From contig NZ_SOBE01000002.1 in assembly GCF_004364285.1 (NCBI RefSeq), positions 744,001-808,000 on the forward strand: 64,000 bases of DNA, in the 5' to 3' direction. A program made the translations under genes and the position numbers. The notes under the pieces were generated by a model. It was given only the letters and a program-made list of their open reading frames with translations. It searched no databases and was not told the origin of the DNA. Source of the stretch: Frigoribacterium sp. PhB116. Lineage in GTDB: Bacteria; Actinomycetota; Actinomycetes; Actinomycetales; Microbacteriaceae. Positions within the stretch are counted from its first letter, which is position 1. Each line of letters begins with the position of its first letter. Shown here piece after piece: positions 52,360-61,476 of this stretch.

Positions 52360-53156
52360 CAGATCTCCTTCAGCACGGCGCGCTCGCTGGCCCGGAACAC
52401 CGCGAGGCCGACGGCGAGGAGGAGCAGGCACATGCCGCCTCCGACGAGGACCTCGAGCAGGTCGAGCTGCTCGGGGAAGAACGCGGACCGGTAGAGGCCG
52501 AAGATCCCGCTCAGCGGGTTGAAGGCCGCGAGGAGGTGCAGGCTCTCGGGCAGGTCGCGGGTGCCGTAGATGATCGGGGACGCGTAGAAGAGGAACCGGA
52601 GGGCGAGCTTGGTCGCGCGTTCGAGGTCGCGGAAGAACACGACCAGGGGGGCGACGATCAGCCCCACGCCGGCGACGAGCACGGTCTGCATGACCATGGC
52701 GAGTGGCAGGAAGACCACCTGCCAGTGCAGCTCGGCTCGGCCGAGCACCGCGAACAGGGCGAGCACCGGCAGGCTCAGGGCGAACTCGATGCCCTTGGAG
52801 CCGACGAGGCGGAACACCCAGATCGTGCGGGGGATCTTCGTGGACCGCACCAACTTCGCCTCGCGGATGAAGGCGCGCGTGCTGTCGGAGACTGCTCCGT
52901 TGAACCACATCCACGGGAGGAGCCCGCTCAGCAGGAAGACGATGTACGGGTCCTCGCCGACCGATCGCTGGAACACCACCTGGAAGACGAAGAAGTAGAT
53001 CCCCGCCATCACCAGCGGGTCGAGGATCGACCAGACGTAGCCGAGCGCCGACGTCGAGTACCGGACCTTGAGGTCGCGGCTGGTCAGCAGCCACAGCGTC
53101 TGCCGGTAGCGGGCGGCCCCGGTGCGCCGGGGACGATCGGCCAGGGCTGTGCTCAC
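52359..53156 (-). CDS. ABC-2 polysaccharide exporter permease (TagG/Wzm-like)
   Basis: A 265-residue permease with six membrane helices. TSRDLKVRYSTSALGYVWSILDPLVMAGIYFFVF at the N-terminus (a cytoplasmic gate helix then helix 1) and the late YRSAFFPEQLD segment are typical of ABC2_membrane exporters of teichoic acid and O-antigen. GTG 53156 follows GAGGACACCC and gives the normal short head; the frame to 53288 is a Pro/Arg-rich shadow. It forms the exporter with the next gene and lies downstream of the nucleotidyltransferase gene on the same strand. Confidence 0.9.
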   Translation of the reverse strand: MSTALADRPRRTGAARYRQTLWLLTSRDLKVRYSTSALGYVWSILDPLVMAGIYFFVFQVVFQRSVGEDPYIVFLLSGLLPWMWFNGAVSDSTRAFIREAKLVRSTKIPRTIWVFRLVGSKGIEFALSLPVLALFAVLGRAELHWQVVFLPLAMVMQTVLVAGVGLIVAPLVVFFRDLERATKLALRFLFYASPIIYGTRDLPESLHLLAAFNPLSGIFGLYRSAFFPEQLDLLEVLVGGGMCLLLLAVGLAVFRASERAVLKEI

Positions 53157-53205
53157 GGGTGTCCTCGGTCTCGGGGGACATCCCGGCCGACGGGGCGGGC
53201 CCCGG

Positions 53206-53916
53206 TCACACGAAGAGGTTCGCGCGCTCCAGGTCCTCGGCGAAGTCGACCTCGACGGCGTAGAGGTCGGAGATGTCCACGGGCTCAAAGAGTAGCCCGT
53301 CCTGCTCGATGGCCAGCTCGATGCCGCGCTCGAAGTAGTCCTGCGCGTCGACCTTGGCCAGCTGGCGCATGAGGACGGCCTTGTCGGCCTTGGCGACGAA
53401 GTTGATGCCGACCGCCTCGCCCAGGCCGCCCACGACCTGCTTCGACAGCTGCGCGATGTAGCCCTCGGCGGTGGTCGTGTACTTGACCTCTTCGTCGGAG
53501 ACCTTCGAGGTGTTGACGGCGACGAACGACTGCTCGTCGCGGACCTGACGCGCGGCGCGGCGCAGCGCCTCGGGGTCGAACACGACGTCGCCGTTCATCC
53601 AGAGGACGCCGCCGGACGTGCTGGCACGCAGCGCGCGCAGCAGGCTCTTCGAGGTGTTCGTCTGGTCGTACTGCTCGTTGTAGACGAAGGAGGCGGTGGG
53701 GAACGCCTCGACGATGTGCTCGAACTTGTAGCCGACGACGACGGTGATGCGGGCGTCGGGCCCGAACGCCGACCGGATGTTGTCGAACTGCTGCTGCATG
53801 ATGGTGCGGCCGTCGCTCAGCTCGGTGAGCGCCTTGGGGAGCGAACGACCGAGGCGGCTGCCGAGGCCGGCGGCCAGGATCACGATCTGGGGGGCGGTGC
53901 TGTCTGTCTTGCTCAC
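53206..53916 (-). CDS. sugar/alcohol-phosphate nucleotidyltransferase
   Basis: A 236-residue NTP-transferase-fold protein. The nucleotide loop is IVILAAGLGSRLGRSLPKAL (GxGxR then PK), with a metal Asp in LWMNGDVVFD and a later GINFVAK and VDFAEDLE acidic cluster. It resembles MobA-like cytidylyltransferases acting on phosphocholine, inositol-phosphate or similar. In this cluster it most likely makes the CDP-alcohol or NDP-sugar donor used by the CDP-alcohol phosphotransferase or the glycerophosphotransferase-like enzyme. GTG 53916 lies seven bases after AGGAG. First gene of the minus-strand unit with the exporter. Confidence 0.83.
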   Translation of the reverse strand: MSKTDSTAPQIVILAAGLGSRLGRSLPKALTELSDGRTIMQQQFDNIRSAFGPDARITVVVGYKFEHIVEAFPTASFVYNEQYDQTNTSKSLLRALRASTSGGVLWMNGDVVFDPEALRRAARQVRDEQSFVAVNTSKVSDEEVKYTTTAEGYIAQLSKQVVGGLGEAVGINFVAKADKAVLMRQLAKVDAQDYFERGIELAIEQDGLLFEPVDISDLYAVEVDFAEDLERANLFV

Positions 53917-54267
53917 GTCTGTCTCCTCGTGGGGCTGACTGTCTGCCTGTCGTTCCGTGCCGGCCGGTGGTGAGGGCCGTCACGGTGCGCCGCCTGGACC
54001 TCGGATCGGAGATCCGTGGGGCGGGCCCCGGGTCTGGACAGGTGTCGGTCGTGCTTCTGGGTCGTGCCCCGGGAGGTGCGGTCGGGCGCCGTCTGTGGCG
54101 CCCCTCCGTCTGGTGTTCGGGCGGCGTTCACCCTCGGGACTCGATGCGGACACGTCGTCGTGCTCGCCCAGACTACAGCGAGCGGTCGCTCAGCGGCAGG
54201 TGCTGGTCGAGGTCGTGTCCCTTTCGTGATCGTCCTCAGGGCGGGCGTGCCGGGCTCGCTCGCTTGG
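53917..54267. other. gene-free divergent intergenic region
   Basis: About 350 bases between the divergent nucleotidyltransferase and ABC ATPase genes. I see no convincing gene. There are small perfect palindromes, CGGATC-GGA-GATCCG near 54001 and GAGCG-GT-CGCTC near 54179, and no tandem repeat. It probably holds the promoters and long leaders of both genes. Confidence 0.5.
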
Positions 54268-54273
54268 TACGGT
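54268..54273 (+). promoter_or_regulatory. -10 hexamer of the ABC ATPase gene, predicted leaderless
   Basis: TACGGT, six bases (GGTGCG) before ATG 54280. Confidence 0.45.
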
Positions 54274-54279
54274 GGTGCG

Positions 54280-55788
54280 ATGGCTTCCGCGCGCGACGAC
54301 CAGGAGGGTGCCCTGCATCCCGACGAGGCGACGCGCAGCGGCGGGGACGTGCTTCACCGGGGGGATCAGATGGACGACGAGGCGACGCCGACGGACGCAC
54401 CGGACGGGGTGGCGACGGTCGACGGGCCCGGCCAGGGCACGACGGGCCAGCGGGAGCAGCCGGGACGCGAGCGGACCCCCTCCCGAGGAGGCGCGTCTCC
54501 CGCCCCGAGGAGCCCTCGGACCACGTCGGCCGGTCGCAAGCCCGCCTCGACCCGGACGGCTGCCGACCGGTCGGCAGCCGCCAAGAAGGCCGCGGCCACG
54601 CGGGCCGCGAACGCACGCGCCCGGGCGGCGGCTGCTGCCGCCGCGGCGGCCGAGGAAGCTGCCGCCGCCGAGGCCGCCGCCCAGGAGGCGGCCGTCGCCG
54701 AGGAGGCCGTGGCCGAACTCGACGGCGTGCCCGCCGCCGAGGAGCAGGCCGTGGTCGAGTCCGACGACGTCGACGAGAGCGTGCCGGGCGACGCCGTCGC
54801 CCTGCCGGCCGACGCCGACGGCGCGCCCGACGAGGCGGAGCCCGCCCAGGACGACGACGACGAGGTCGTCGCACTGGCGACCGCGCCCGACGAGCCGGCG
54901 GTCGAGACGGACGACGAGTCCGGGTCGGTCGACGCGGGCACGGACGACGACGAGCTGCCGGCCGTGGTCACGGACGACGCGACGGGCCCCGACGAGGCGA
55001 CCGCGCCTCCTGCCGACGACGCGGAGCGACCCGTGGTCCTCTCGATCAAGGGGATCGCGAAGAGGTACGGCAGCACGGTCGCCGTCGAGGGCGTCGACCT
55101 CGAGGTGCGGGCCGGCTCGTTCTACGGCATCGTCGGCCCCAACGGCGCGGGCAAGACGACCACCCTCTCGATCGTCACCGGGCTCCTGCGACCCGACGCG
55201 GGCACCGTCTCGGTGCTCGGCTCCGACGTGTGGGACGACCCTGCGGCCGCCAAGCGCGCCCTCGGGGTGCTGCCCGACCGCCTCCGGCTCTTCGACCGCC
55301 TCACGGGCGCCCAGCTCCTCTACTACTCCGCGACCCTCAGGGGACTCGACGGGGCCACGGCCCGCAAGCGCTCGGCGGACCTGGCGGCCGCCTTCGGGCT
55401 GCAGGACGCGCTCGGCCGTCTCGTCGCCGACTACTCGGTCGGCATGACGAAGAAGATCGCCCTCGCGGCGGCCGTCATCCACTCGCCCCGCGTGCTCGTG
55501 CTGGACGAGCCGTTCGAGTCGGTCGACCCGGTGTCGGCGGCCACGGTGACGGACGTGCTCCAGCGCTACGTCGCCGGCGGCGGCACGGTGCTGCTGTCGA
55601 GCCACAGCATGGACCTCGTCGAGCGCATCTGCGACAGCGTCGCGGTGATCGTCGACGGCCACGTCCTCGCGAGCGGGACGGTCGACGAGGTCAGGGCCGG
55701 CCGATCCCTCGAGCAGACGTTCGTCGAGCTGGCCGGCGGCCGAGCCGTCACGGAGGGCATGGAATGGTTGCAGAGCTTCTCCGACTGA
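54280..55788 (+). CDS. ABC transporter ATPase with a 250-residue disordered N-terminal extension
   Basis: A 502-residue protein, about twice the length of a normal ATPase subunit. Residues 1-250 are low-complexity: a basic Ala/Lys/Arg stretch (about 98-118, KKAAATRAANARARAAAAAA), an Ala/Glu helix-former, then an Asp/Glu-rich acidic part. The ATPase domain from 251 has Walker A GPNGAGKTT (286-294), a degenerate signature YSVGMTKK in place of LSGGQ, Walker B VLVLDEPFE and H-loop SHSMD. The TACGGT hexamer supports ATG 54280; an internal ATG at 54370 is an alternative. It pairs with the membrane gene that overlaps its end by 25 bases. Substrate unknown. Confidence 0.85.
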   Translation: MASARDDQEGALHPDEATRSGGDVLHRGDQMDDEATPTDAPDGVATVDGPGQGTTGQREQPGRERTPSRGGASPAPRSPRTTSAGRKPASTRTAADRSAAAKKAAATRAANARARAAAAAAAAAEEAAAAEAAAQEAAVAEEAVAELDGVPAAEEQAVVESDDVDESVPGDAVALPADADGAPDEAEPAQDDDDEVVALATAPDEPAVETDDESGSVDAGTDDDELPAVVTDDATGPDEATAPPADDAERPVVLSIKGIAKRYGSTVAVEGVDLEVRAGSFYGIVGPNGAGKTTTLSIVTGLLRPDAGTVSVLGSDVWDDPAAAKRALGVLPDRLRLFDRLTGAQLLYYSATLRGLDGATARKRSADLAAAFGLQDALGRLVADYSVGMTKKIALAAAVIHSPRVLVLDEPFESVDPVSAATVTDVLQRYVAGGGTVLLSSHSMDLVERICDSVAVIVDGHVLASGTVDEVRAGRSLEQTFVELAGGRAVTEGMEWLQSFSD

Positions 55789-57329
55789 GGCTCCAGACGA
55801 TCGCGAACACCGTCCGGCACGAGCCGCGCCGGCTGCTCGTCACGGTCGTGTCGGTCCTCCTCGTCCTCGGCGCCTCCTTCGCCGTGTCCGCCCTCGCGGG
55901 CTCGCTGCGCGACGATCCGCTCAGCGACGTCCGTGCGCTCGTCGTGGGCGCCGGGGCGCTCGTCCTCGTCGCCTACAGCGTGCTGCCGTTCGCGCGGGTC
56001 CGGCCCCCGTGGAGCGACCCCCGCCGCCTGGCCGTCCTGGGCGTGCCCGAGGGGTCGGCGGCCGTCGGACTCGCCCTCGGCGGAGCGGTCGGCCTGCCCG
56101 TGCTCGCCCTCGTCGCGGTCGCTCCCGGCTACGTGCGCTCGTGGGGCGAGGGCCAGGGCATCGCGTCGCTCGCGGTTCTCGCCGTGGTCCTCGCCGGTGC
56201 CACGGCCTACCTCGCGTCACTGGTGGCGGCGACGATCAACAGCGTCGTCCTCACCACCCGCCGGGCTCGTCAGTTCCTGGTCGCGGGGGGCGTGGTGGTC
56301 GCGGTGCTGCTCGTGCCCCTCGTCATCGACCTGGTCCGTGCCACCCTCCCCGGCGGCAGGACGAGCGGGGTCGTCGCCGACGTGCTCGCCTGGACCCCGT
56401 TCGGCGCCGCCCTCGCCCTCCCGGGTCACGCCGCGGTCGGCGAGACGGGCCGGGTCGTCGCCGACCTCGTGGTGGCGGTCGTCACCCTCGTCGCCCTCTG
56501 GCTCGCGTGGCGGGCGCTCGTGGCCCGCGCCTTCGTCGACCAGCCCGAGCCCGATGTCGCGGACGACGCGGCCGGCCTCGGCTGGTTCGAGTTCGTCCGG
56601 GCGAGCCCGACCGGTGCCGTCGCGGGCCGGAGCCTGACCTACTGGATGAGGGACGCGCGCTACCGCATGTCCCTCGTCATCATCCCGATCCTGCCGCTGC
56701 TCGTCGTCCCGCTCGGCATCGCGGGGATCAGCTGGCACTGGCTCGCGCTCCTGCCGGTGCCGCTCATGTGCCTCATCCTCGGGTTCCTCCCGCACAACGA
56801 CGTCGCGTACGACAGCACCGCCCTGTGGCTGCACGTCGCGGCCGGCACGCGGGGCCTCGCGGACCGCGTGGGCCGCCTCGCGCCTCCTCTGCTCATCGGG
56901 GTGCCGCTCGTCGTGCTCGGCTCGCTCGTCGCCACGTGGCTCTTCGGCGACCGGGGCGCCCTGCTGCCCGAGATCGGGGTGTCCGCCGGGCTGCTGCTGA
57001 GCGGCCTGGGGCTGTCGAGCATCGTCTCGGCCGCGATGCCCTACGCGGCGGTGCGTCCGCACGACGACCCGTTCCAGCAGCCCCAGGCACACGGCAGCGC
57101 CTCGGTGACGGCCCAGGTCACGATGATCGGAGGAGCTGTCCTCGCGACGTCCCCGTCGCTCTGGTTCGCCGGCCGCTACCTGCTGCAGGGGCAGCAGGAC
57201 GCCGACATGTGGTCGTTCGTCACGGGGCTCGCCGCCGGCGTCGTCGTCCTCGTCGTCGGCGTCGCGATCGGCTCGCGCACGTTCACTCGTCGTGCGCCCG
57301 AGCTGCTCGCCTTCACCCTGCGCAGCTGA
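55764..57329 (+). CDS. large polytopic membrane protein, ABC permease partner
   Basis: A 521-residue membrane protein with about twelve hydrophobic segments in two halves, separated by a soluble part (residues about 255-295, FVDQPEPDVADDAAGLGWFEF). It has no recognised permease signature, but the position (overlapping the ATPase gene by 25 bases) and architecture match the transporter-like permease partners of actinobacterial ABC ATPases. ATG 55764 is the first reasonable start; there is no ribosome site, consistent with translational coupling. Ends 15 bases before the DUF3039 gene. Substrate unknown. Confidence 0.8.
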   Translation: MVAELLRLRLQTIANTVRHEPRRLLVTVVSVLLVLGASFAVSALAGSLRDDPLSDVRALVVGAGALVLVAYSVLPFARVRPPWSDPRRLAVLGVPEGSAAVGLALGGAVGLPVLALVAVAPGYVRSWGEGQGIASLAVLAVVLAGATAYLASLVAATINSVVLTTRRARQFLVAGGVVVAVLLVPLVIDLVRATLPGGRTSGVVADVLAWTPFGAALALPGHAAVGETGRVVADLVVAVVTLVALWLAWRALVARAFVDQPEPDVADDAAGLGWFEFVRASPTGAVAGRSLTYWMRDARYRMSLVIIPILPLLVVPLGIAGISWHWLALLPVPLMCLILGFLPHNDVAYDSTALWLHVAAGTRGLADRVGRLAPPLLIGVPLVVLGSLVATWLFGDRGALLPEIGVSAGLLLSGLGLSSIVSAAMPYAAVRPHDDPFQQPQAHGSASVTAQVTMIGGAVLATSPSLWFAGRYLLQGQQDADMWSFVTGLAAGVVVLVVGVAIGSRTFTRRAPELLAFTLRS

Positions 57330-57331
57330 CG

Positions 57332-57337
57332 TACGAT
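57332..57337 (+). promoter_or_regulatory. -10 hexamer of the DUF3039 gene, predicted leaderless
   Basis: TACGAT, seven bases (GGTCGCC) before ATG 57345. It supports that ATG over the upstream in-frame ATG at 57336, which lies inside the hexamer region. Confidence 0.5.
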
Positions 57338-57344
57338 GGTCGCC

Positions 57345-57605
57345 ATGAGCGACACACAGACCGGCGGCGGACTCGACGTCCTGGATCGCGAGCTCGAGAA
57401 GCTCCTCACCGAGGACGCCGTCGACCCCGGCGACCACGAGCGCTTCTCGCACTACGTGAAGAAGGACAAGATCATGGAGTCCGCGCTCAGCGGCAAGCCC
57501 GTCAAGGCGCTCTGCGGCAAGAAGTGGACGCCGGGGCGCGACCCCGAGAAGTTCCCCGTCTGCCCGACCTGCAAAGAGGTCTACGAGAAGATGAAGTCCG
57601 AGTAG
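57345..57605 (+). CDS. DUF3039 small putative zinc protein
   Basis: An 86-residue protein with the DUF3039 pattern: ERFSHYVKKDKIMESALSGKPVKALCGKKWTPGRDP, then FPVCPTCKEVYEKM. One His (HYVK), one Cys (ALCGK) and the CPTC pair could make a zinc-ribbon-like site. The function is unknown; the family is widespread and single-copy in actinobacteria. It ends 28 bases before the convergent pncB gene, with no clear hairpin between. Confidence 0.9.
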   Translation: MSDTQTGGGLDVLDRELEKLLTEDAVDPGDHERFSHYVKKDKIMESALSGKPVKALCGKKWTPGRDPEKFPVCPTCKEVYEKMKSE

Positions 57606-57633
57606 GTCCCGTCCGTCACCCGGCAGGCACCGC

Positions 57634-58926
57634 TCACTCGTAGACCGTCGGCAGCACGGGGTCGCCCCGGCCGAGCCGGAACGCGCTCGGCGGCAGCTCG
57701 TCGACGGCGGCCTGACGGTGGTCCCGCGCGCGCTGCACGCCCTGCGGCCCGGTCCAGCGGTCGTCGACCACGCCGTCGGTGACGAGCGACACGAGCAGCG
57801 GTCGCTCCTCGCCCTCGCCCGGGCCCCCGTCGCCGATGCGCACGAGCTCGGTCGTCGCGACGCCGTCGACGAGCACGCGCACCGGTGCCTTGCGGCCGCC
57901 GATGGTCGCCTTGTCCGCGGACTTCTTCGCCACCGACACCCACTCGCCGTCGGTGCCCTGACGGGCGACCAGCTTGAAGACCATCCCGGCCGCCGGGTGG
58001 CCCGAGCCCGACACGACGGACGTGCCGACGCCGTAGCTGTCGACCGGCGCCGCCCGCAGCGCCGCGATCGTGTACTCGTCGAGGTCGTTCGTCACGGTGA
58101 TCTTCGTGCCCGTGGCGCCGAGATCGTCGAGCTGCGCGCGCACCTGCGACACGAGCGCAGGGAGGTCGCCGCTGTCGATGCGGACCGCGCCGAGGCCCGT
58201 GCCGGCGACCTCGACGGCCGTGCGCACCGCCTCCGGGATGTCGTAGGTGTCGACGAGCAGCGTCGTGCCGGGCCCGAGGCTCGCGACCTGCGCCTCGAAC
58301 GCCTCGCGCTCGGTGTCGTGCAGGAGGGTGAAGGCGTGGGCGGCGGTGCCCATCGTCGGGACGCCCCAGGTGCGTCCTGCCTCCAGGTTGCTCGTGGCGA
58401 CGAAGCCCGCGACGTAGGCGGCCCGTGCCGCCGCCACGGCGCTGCGCTCGCCGGTGCGCCGCGAGCCCATCTCGGCCAGCGGCCGGCCGTCGGCCGCCGA
58501 GACCATCCGTGCCGCGGCGCTCGCGACGGCGGAGTCGTAGTTGAAGACGCTGAGGGCGAGCGTCTCGAGCAGCACGCCCTCGGCGAAGGTCGACTCGACG
58601 ACGAGGAGGGGCGAGCCCGGCAGGTACACCTCGCCCTCGGCGTAGCCGCGGATGTCGCCCGAGAAGCGGTAGTCGGCGAGCCAGTCGACGGTGCGGTCGT
58701 CGACGATGCGGCCGTCGCGCAGCCAGGCGAGCTCGGCGTCGCCGAACCGGAACTGCGTCAGCTCGGCGAGGAAGCGCCCGGTACCGGCCACGAGGCCGTA
58801 GCGGCGACCCTGGGGGAGGCGGCGGGCGAAGAGCTCGAACACGCATCGTCGGTCGGCGGTGCCGGCCTTGAGGGCCGCCTCCACCATCGTGAACTCGTAG
58901 CGGTCGGTCAGCAGGGCACTGGTCAC
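57634..58926 (-). CDS. pncB: nicotinate phosphoribosyltransferase
   Basis: A 430-residue enzyme of the NAD salvage pathway that converts nicotinate and PRPP to nicotinate mononucleotide, using ATP. Family features: TDRYEFTMVEAALKAG at the N-terminus, EGVLLETLALSVFNYDSAVA, EMGSRRTGE, GTAAHAFTLLHD (catalytic His region), DTYDIPEA and RIDSGDLPAL (phosphate binding), with a C-terminal VYE. GTG 58926 is fixed by TAGGGT six bases upstream; the longer frame is a shadow. Divergent from murI. Confidence 0.95.
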   Translation of the reverse strand: MTSALLTDRYEFTMVEAALKAGTADRRCVFELFARRLPQGRRYGLVAGTGRFLAELTQFRFGDAELAWLRDGRIVDDRTVDWLADYRFSGDIRGYAEGEVYLPGSPLLVVESTFAEGVLLETLALSVFNYDSAVASAAARMVSAADGRPLAEMGSRRTGERSAVAAARAAYVAGFVATSNLEAGRTWGVPTMGTAAHAFTLLHDTEREAFEAQVASLGPGTTLLVDTYDIPEAVRTAVEVAGTGLGAVRIDSGDLPALVSQVRAQLDDLGATGTKITVTNDLDEYTIAALRAAPVDSYGVGTSVVSGSGHPAAGMVFKLVARQGTDGEWVSVAKKSADKATIGGRKAPVRVLVDGVATTELVRIGDGGPGEGEERPLLVSLVTDGVVDDRWTGPQGVQRARDHRQAAVDELPPSAFRLGRGDPVLPTVYE

Positions 58927-58932
58927 CTCTCC

Positions 58933-58938
58933 ACCCTA
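58933..58938 (-). promoter_or_regulatory. -10 hexamer of pncB, predicted leaderless
   Basis: TAGGGT on the minus strand, six bases (GGAGAG) before GTG 58926. The purine-rich spacer leaves open a minimal leader. Confidence 0.45.
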
Positions 58939-58994
58939 GGCGGGGGGAGGGGGCCGGGACCAGGGCGCCCGGGTGCGGCGCGTCTCCGTCCGGG

Positions 58995-59000
58995 TAGGCT
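58995..59000 (+). promoter_or_regulatory. -10 hexamer of murI, predicted leaderless
   Basis: TAGGCT, eight bases (CGACGACC) before GTG 59009. It excludes the longer frame starting at 58973. Confidence 0.45.
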
Positions 59001-59008
59001 CGACGACC

Positions 59009-59866
59009 GTGACGCACGCACCCATCGGAGTCTTCGACAGCGGCGTGGGCGGCCTGACCGTCTCGCGGGCGATCATCGACCAGCTGCCGCGCGAGTCCGT
59101 GCTCTACGTCGGCGACACCGCCCACTCGCCCTACGGCCCGAAGCCCATCGCCGAGGTGCGCGAGTACGCGCTCGCCGTCATGGACGACCTCGTCGCCCAG
59201 GGCGTCAAGCTGCTCGTGATCGCCTGCAACACCGCCTCGGCCGCGGTCCTCCGCGACGCGCGCGAGCGCTACACGACGGGTGCCGGCATCCCGGTCGTCG
59301 AGGTCATCCAGCCGGCCGTGCGCTCCGCCGTGGGCCAGACGCGGAACAAGCGCATCGGGGTCGTCGGCACCGAGGGCACCGTCCGCTCGCGCGCCTACGA
59401 GGACGCCTTCGCGGCGGCCTCCGACCTGCAGCTGTTCACGCAGGCGTGCCCGCGGTTCGTCGAGTTCGTCGAGGCGGGCGACACCTCGAGCCCCGAGCTG
59501 CGCGAGGTCGCCGCGGGCTACCTCGCACCGCTCCGCGAGGCCGGCGTCGACACGCTCGTGCTCGGCTGCACCCACTACCCGCTGATGTCGGCCGCCATCC
59601 AGTACGTGATGGGGCCGGAGGTGCGCCTCGTCTCCAGCGCGGACGAGACGGCCGCCGACGTCTACCGCACCCTCGTCGACCACGACCTCGAGGCGCCGGC
59701 CGGCAGCGTGCCGCACTACGAGTTCGAGGCCACCGGTGCGGACGAGGCGGCGTTCCTGCGGCTGGCGAAGCGGTTCCTCGGGCCCGAGGTGTCGCGCGTC
59801 GGCCACCTCGAGACCGGCGCCATCGAGCTGCCGGGCGGGCTGCGCGCCGGCGGTCCGCGCGCCTGA
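59009..59866 (+). CDS. murI: glutamate racemase
   Basis: A 285-residue cofactor-independent racemase that supplies D-glutamate for peptidoglycan. The two catalytic cysteines are Cys73 in ACNTAS and Cys187 in GCTHYPL; Asp10-Ser11 (FDSGVGGL) and GDTAHSPYG are the other active-site motifs. GTG 59009 gives the normal N-terminus THAPIGVFD. rph and rdgB follow on the same strand, a common actinobacterial order. The 102-base gap to rph holds short CGCACCGCCC and CAGACCA direct repeats and no hairpin. Confidence 0.96.
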   Translation: MTHAPIGVFDSGVGGLTVSRAIIDQLPRESVLYVGDTAHSPYGPKPIAEVREYALAVMDDLVAQGVKLLVIACNTASAAVLRDARERYTTGAGIPVVEVIQPAVRSAVGQTRNKRIGVVGTEGTVRSRAYEDAFAAASDLQLFTQACPRFVEFVEAGDTSSPELREVAAGYLAPLREAGVDTLVLGCTHYPLMSAAIQYVMGPEVRLVSSADETAADVYRTLVDHDLEAPAGSVPHYEFEATGADEAAFLRLAKRFLGPEVSRVGHLETGAIELPGGLRAGGPRA

Positions 59867-59968
59867 CCGCGCCGCCACGGCCTGCCCGCTCCGCACCGCC
59901 CCGCACCGCCCCGCACTGCACGAGACCACGCCAGACCACACCAGACCGACCCGACCAGGGGAGACACC

Positions 59969-60715
59969 ATGACCGAGACCACCACCGACCTCGTCCGCGC
60001 CGACGGCCGCCGCGCCGACCAGCTGCGACGCGTCACCATCGAGAAGGGCTGGAGCGCGCAGGCCGAGGGGAGCGCCCTGGTGTCGTTCGGCGACACGAAG
60101 GTGCTGTGCACCGCCTCCTTCACGAACGGCGTGCCGCGCTGGCTGGCCGGCAAGGGCAAGGGCTGGGTCACGGCCGAGTACGCCATGCTGCCGCGCGCGA
60201 CCGGCTCGCGGAACGACCGCGAGAGCGTCAAGGGCAAGATCGGCGGACGCACCCACGAGATCTCCCGCCTGATCGGTCGCAGCCTCCGGGCCGTGGTCGA
60301 CACGAAGGCCCTCGGCGAGAACACCATCGTGCTCGACTGCGACGTGCTCCAGGCCGACGGCGGCACGCGCACGGCCGCCATCACGGGCGCCTACGTCGCG
60401 CTCGCCCAGGCGATCGAGTGGGGCCGCGAGAAGAAGTTCATCGCCCAGAAGGCGGCCCCGCTGACCGACAGCGTCGCCGCCGTCTCGGTCGGCATCGTCG
60501 ACGGCGTCCCGCTGCTCGACCTCGCCTACGTCGAGGACGTCCGCGCCGAGACCGACATGAACGTCGTCGTCACGGGCTCCGGCCTCTTCGTCGAGGTGCA
60601 GGGCACGGCCGAGGGAGCGCCCTTCGACCGGCGCGAGCTCGGCGAGCTGCTCGACCTGGCCGTCGCCGGCGGCGCCGACCTGACCACCCTCCAGGCGGAG
60701 GTGCTGGGCGCGTGA
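59969..60715 (+). CDS. rph: ribonuclease PH
   Basis: A 248-residue phosphorolytic 3'-exoribonuclease that trims tRNA 3' ends. Motifs: [10 protein letters not shown] at the N-terminus, [33 protein letters not shown] (RNA and phosphate binding Arg), [25 protein letters not shown] (catalytic Asp). ATG 59969 lies six bases after AGGGGAGAC-type purines. rdgB overlaps its stop by four bases (GTGA), so the two are translated together. Confidence 0.96.
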   Translation: MTETTTDLVRADGRRADQLRRVTIEKGWSAQAEGSALVSFGDTKVLCTASFTNGVPRWLAGKGKGWVTAEYAMLPRATGSRNDRESVKGKIGGRTHEISRLIGRSLRAVVDTKALGENTIVLDCDVLQADGGTRTAAITGAYVALAQAIEWGREKKFIAQKAAPLTDSVAAVSVGIVDGVPLLDLAYVEDVRAETDMNVVVTGSGLFVEVQGTAEGAPFDRRELGELLDLAVAGGADLTTLQAEVLGA

Positions 60716-61314
60716 CGCAGGTCGTCATCGCCACGCACAACCAGGGCAAGGTCCGAGAACTGCGGCTGCTGCTCGCCGAGACCGCACCTGGTGTGGAGCT
60801 GGTCGCCTACGACGGCCCGGAGCCCGTCGAGGACGGCGACACGTTCGCCGCGAACGCGCTGATCAAGGCACGCGCGGCGGCGGCCCACACCGGGCTGCCG
60901 GCGCTCGCCGACGACAGCGGCATCTCGGCCCACGCCCTCGGGGGCGCGCCCGGCATCCACTCGGCGCGCTACGCCGGCACCCGTGACGACGACGACAACA
61001 TCGACCTGCTGCTGGCGAACCTGGTCGGCGTGCCCGACCGCTCGGCGCACTTCTCGTGCGCGGCGGCGCTCGTCGTGCCCGCGTCGGCGGACGGCACGGT
61101 CGCCGCCCGCGAGCTGGTGGAGCAGGGCGAGTGGCCGGGCGAGGTCCTGGAGGCGCGGGTCGGCACGGGCGGACACGGGTACGACCCCGTGTTCCGGCCC
61201 GAGGGCGAGACCCGCAGCGCGGCCGAGCTCACCCCGGACGAGAAGAACGCGGTCAGCCATCGGTCGCGGGCGTTCCGCGCCATCGCGCCGCACGTCGCGG
61301 CCCTCCCGGGCTGA
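60712..61314 (+). CDS. rdgB: RdgB/HAM1 non-canonical purine NTP pyrophosphatase
   Basis: A 200-residue Maf/HAM1-fold enzyme that hydrolyses ITP, dITP and XTP to monophosphates, keeping deaminated purines out of nucleic acids. Motifs: [12 protein letters not shown] (phosphate loop), [24 protein letters not shown] (catalytic Asp), [10 protein letters not shown] and SHRSRAF. GTG 60712 overlaps the rph stop. The terminal gene of the murI-rph-rdgB set, closed by the hairpin at 61417-61461. Confidence 0.95.
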   Translation: MTQVVIATHNQGKVRELRLLLAETAPGVELVAYDGPEPVEDGDTFAANALIKARAAAAHTGLPALADDSGISAHALGGAPGIHSARYAGTRDDDDNIDLLLANLVGVPDRSAHFSCAAALVVPASADGTVAARELVEQGEWPGEVLEARVGTGGHGYDPVFRPEGETRSAAELTPDEKNAVSHRSRAFRAIAPHVAALPG

Positions 61315-61416
61315 CCGCCTCTGCTGTTGCCCGCGGGCTGGCTGAGCCCTCGCGGGCCCGACCGCGCGGGCAACTCAGGAAGCGCCTCGACGGGGTTCGT
61401 GAACGCTGCAGCAGAC

Positions 61417-61461
61417 AGGAAGATCGGCACCTGATCCGCGAGGATCAGGACCGATCTTCCT
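61417..61461. terminator. terminator between rdgB and the DedA gene
   Basis: A long stem, 61417-61437 with 61442-61461: eleven paired bases (AGGAAGATCGG), a small CA/A internal loop, then eight more (CCTGATCC) and a GCGA loop. It lies between convergent genes and is AT-richer than its surroundings. Confidence 0.75.
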
Positions 61462-61476
61462 GGATGAGGAGGGGGG

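Noticed and set aside
53917-54267. Possible small gene or RNA in the divergent gap before the ABC ATPase
   Set aside because: No frame shows a ribosome site with protein-like composition, and the palindromes are too short to support a structured RNA.
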